Origin: Planctomycetota bacterium
GTDB lineage: Bacteria > Planctomycetota > Phycisphaerae > WQYP01
Reading direction: 5' to 3'
DNA: 7,051 bases
Assembly: GCA_021798635.1 (NCBI GenBank)
Contig: JAJZGH010000244.1
Location: 1-7,051, forward strand
The position numbers were made by a program, and so were the translations under genes. The notes beneath the pieces were generated by a model, which did no database searches, was not told the DNA's origin, and worked only from the letters and a program-made list of their open reading frames with translations. Shown in pieces: positions 6,171-7,051 of the stretch (the first letter of the stretch is position 1; the number at the start of each line of letters is the position of its first letter).

Positions 6171-6902
6171 ATGAAGTCAGGTCGCCCTCAGGTATTGATC
6201 ACCGCCGGTAACACCAGAGAAAATATTGATTCAGTGCGGTGGTGGAGCAATATCTTCACCGGCCGAACGGGGCTGGATATTGCGTATGCGATGAGTTCTG
6301 TCGCGGATGTGTGCCTGCTTACCAGCAATCTTGAGCATGTGCACGAACTTACCGCCAGGACTGAACACAAAATTGAAGCCTATTATTTCCAAAGCCATGC
6401 CGACCTTATGAACATGATTCCTTCGCGATTGTCGGCGCAGAAATTTGATGCGGTTTTTATGACCGCCGCCGTCAGTGATTATGTTCCTGATGGGGCGTAC
6501 ACTGTGCTTTCCCGCAAGCACGCAACAGATAGCGGCCAGGAAGTCTGGGTTGTGGAGAACGTGCAACAGGGGAAAATATCCAGTGCCCATCAGACGTTGG
6601 CCATTGTCGGAAAGCCCACGGCTAAAGTGATTGATCAGTTTCGCACGGTGTGGAATTATCGCGGCTTGCTATTTAAATTCAAATTGGAAGTCGGCTTGGA
6701 TGAAGCGGAACTAATCACAGTGGCGCAAGCCAGCCGCGAACACAGTCAGGCGGATGTCATCGTTGCCAACACCCTCGAAATGGTCGATGGGCCGGAACCG
6801 TCGGCCATCATCATCGACCCGCATACCACACGAAAAGTTCCACGCAGCAAACTGGCACAGGCATTGAAAGATGAGATGATTACGCGGCTTTCCGCACCGT
6901 AA
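6171..6902 (+). CDS. coaB: Stand-alone phosphopantothenate-cysteine ligase (CoaB)-like protein
   Basis: Resembles the CoaB half of the bacterial CoaBC enzyme, which joins 4'-phosphopantothenate to cysteine using a nucleotide triphosphate in coenzyme A synthesis. The 243 residues contain only this domain; the flavin-dependent decarboxylase (CoaC) half is absent. Visible features are VLITAGNTRENIDSVRWWSN (8-27), equivalent to the family's ITAGxTREPIDxVRxxxN with the conserved Asn at N27, followed by FTGRTGLDIA where SSGKMG-like residues are usual. TAAVSDY (98-104) matches AAVADY. K135 in GKIS is the candidate for the catalytic KIKK lysine. LLFKFKLE (166-173) matches the (G)FxxE segment, and ADVIVANTL (194-202) matches ADxIVAN. 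The stretch between DY and KI is about 20 residues longer than in E. coli CoaBC as I remember it. The start has no ribosome binding site but a -10-like TAATAT just upstream. It could be a true CoaB with a separate CoaC elsewhere, or a diverged relative with another substrate. Confidence 0.8.
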   Translation: MKSGRPQVLITAGNTRENIDSVRWWSNIFTGRTGLDIAYAMSSVADVCLLTSNLEHVHELTARTEHKIEAYYFQSHADLMNMIPSRLSAQKFDAVFMTAAVSDYVPDGAYTVLSRKHATDSGQEVWVVENVQQGKISSAHQTLAIVGKPTAKVIDQFRTVWNYRGLLFKFKLEVGLDEAELITVAQASREHSQADVIVANTLEMVDGPEPSAIIIDPHTTRKVPRSKLAQALKDEMITRLSAP

Positions 6903-6918
6903 AACTGCGGGCCATCTG

Positions 6919-6936
6919 GCATTTAGCATTTAGCAT
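6919..6936. repeat. Short tandem repeat GCATTTA x2.5
   Basis: GCATTTA (6919-6925), GCATTTA (6926-6932), then GCAT (6933-6936), 17 nt after the CoaB-like stop. It runs directly into the ATG of the partial frame that follows. No function can be assigned. Confidence 0.7.
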
Positions 6937-7051
6937 GGTGCGAGAGCGAAGCGATTCCAAAATCTTCCAACCTCTAACTCCCGGCTCCTGCATCCTCACC
7001 TATCACCTGCGCCCCGGCTGTTACCTGGATACGCGTCTGTGCCTCGCACCA
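6935..7051 (+). CDS. Possible partial reading frame at window end, unknown
   Basis: An ATG at 6935 opens 39 codons that stay open to the last base. The product includes FQPLTPGSCILTYHLRPGCY followed by LDTRLCLAP. The second half, with LRPG and alternating hydrophobic residues, looks like real protein. The first residues (MVRERSDSK) are derived from low-complexity sequence after a tandem repeat. There is no Shine-Dalgarno site, so the true start may differ or the gene may be fortuitous. It lies 32 nt downstream of the CoaB-like gene on the same strand, so an operon is possible. I do not recognise a family. Confidence 0.28.
   Translation, partial: MVRERSDSKIFQPLTPGSCILTYHLRPGCYLDTRLCLAP

Noticed and set aside
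7043..7051. Terminal CGCACCA as the 3' end of a tRNA
   Set aside because: No tRNA arms (acceptor, D, anticodon or T-loop GTTCRA) can be drawn in the preceding 75 bases.

Overview
This window comes from a bacterium with a Gram-negative-type envelope. It carries a TolC-family outer-membrane protein and a secreted glycoside hydrolase, and is moderately GC-rich with many Ala/Arg GCC/CGC runs. The FAD-independent CoaB-type protein with a variant nucleotide-binding motif, next to the TolC-like and 7-TM proteins, made me think of Planctomycetota or a relative. That placement is an impression with low confidence. I see no tRNA, rRNA, CRISPR array, insertion sequence, integrase or phage gene.

Layout. 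1-1605 (+): most of a TolC-family outer-membrane efflux protein whose true start and signal peptide lie upstream of the window. 1606-1927: a 322-nt intergenic region with a plausible promoter and a strong ribosome binding site. 1928-2527 (+): an acetate/succinate transporter of the GPR1/FUN34/YaaH (SatP) family. 3391-2549 (-): an unrecognised polytopic membrane protein with a Thr/Ser/Pro-rich linker and a Lys-rich tail, convergent with the transporter and separated from it by only 21 nt. 3401-3821: a gene-poor stretch holding a 47-codon remnant that resembles the N-terminus of the DUF488 family. 4418-3822 (-): a class I SAM-dependent methyltransferase. 5943-4603 (-): a secreted (alpha/alpha)6-barrel glycosidase of the trehalase/GH63 type. 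5944-6170: a divergent intergenic region with an unusual pyrimidine tract. 6171-6902 (+): a stand-alone phosphopantothenate-cysteine ligase (CoaB)-like protein, possibly on a leaderless transcript. 6935-7051 (+): a possible partial reading frame running off the end.

How the genes work together. No single pathway links them. The glycosidase and methyltransferase share a strand and could be co-transcribed across a 184-nt gap, but their functions do not obviously connect. The secreted glycosidase and the acetate-type transporter would fit a heterotroph that uses polysaccharides and organic acids; this is inference. The CoaB-like protein would act in coenzyme A synthesis. I did not find a convincing undescribed multi-gene system. 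The points most worth a second look are the divergent CoaB-like protein, the DUF488 remnant, and a direct repeat that is read in two different frames inside the membrane-protein gene.
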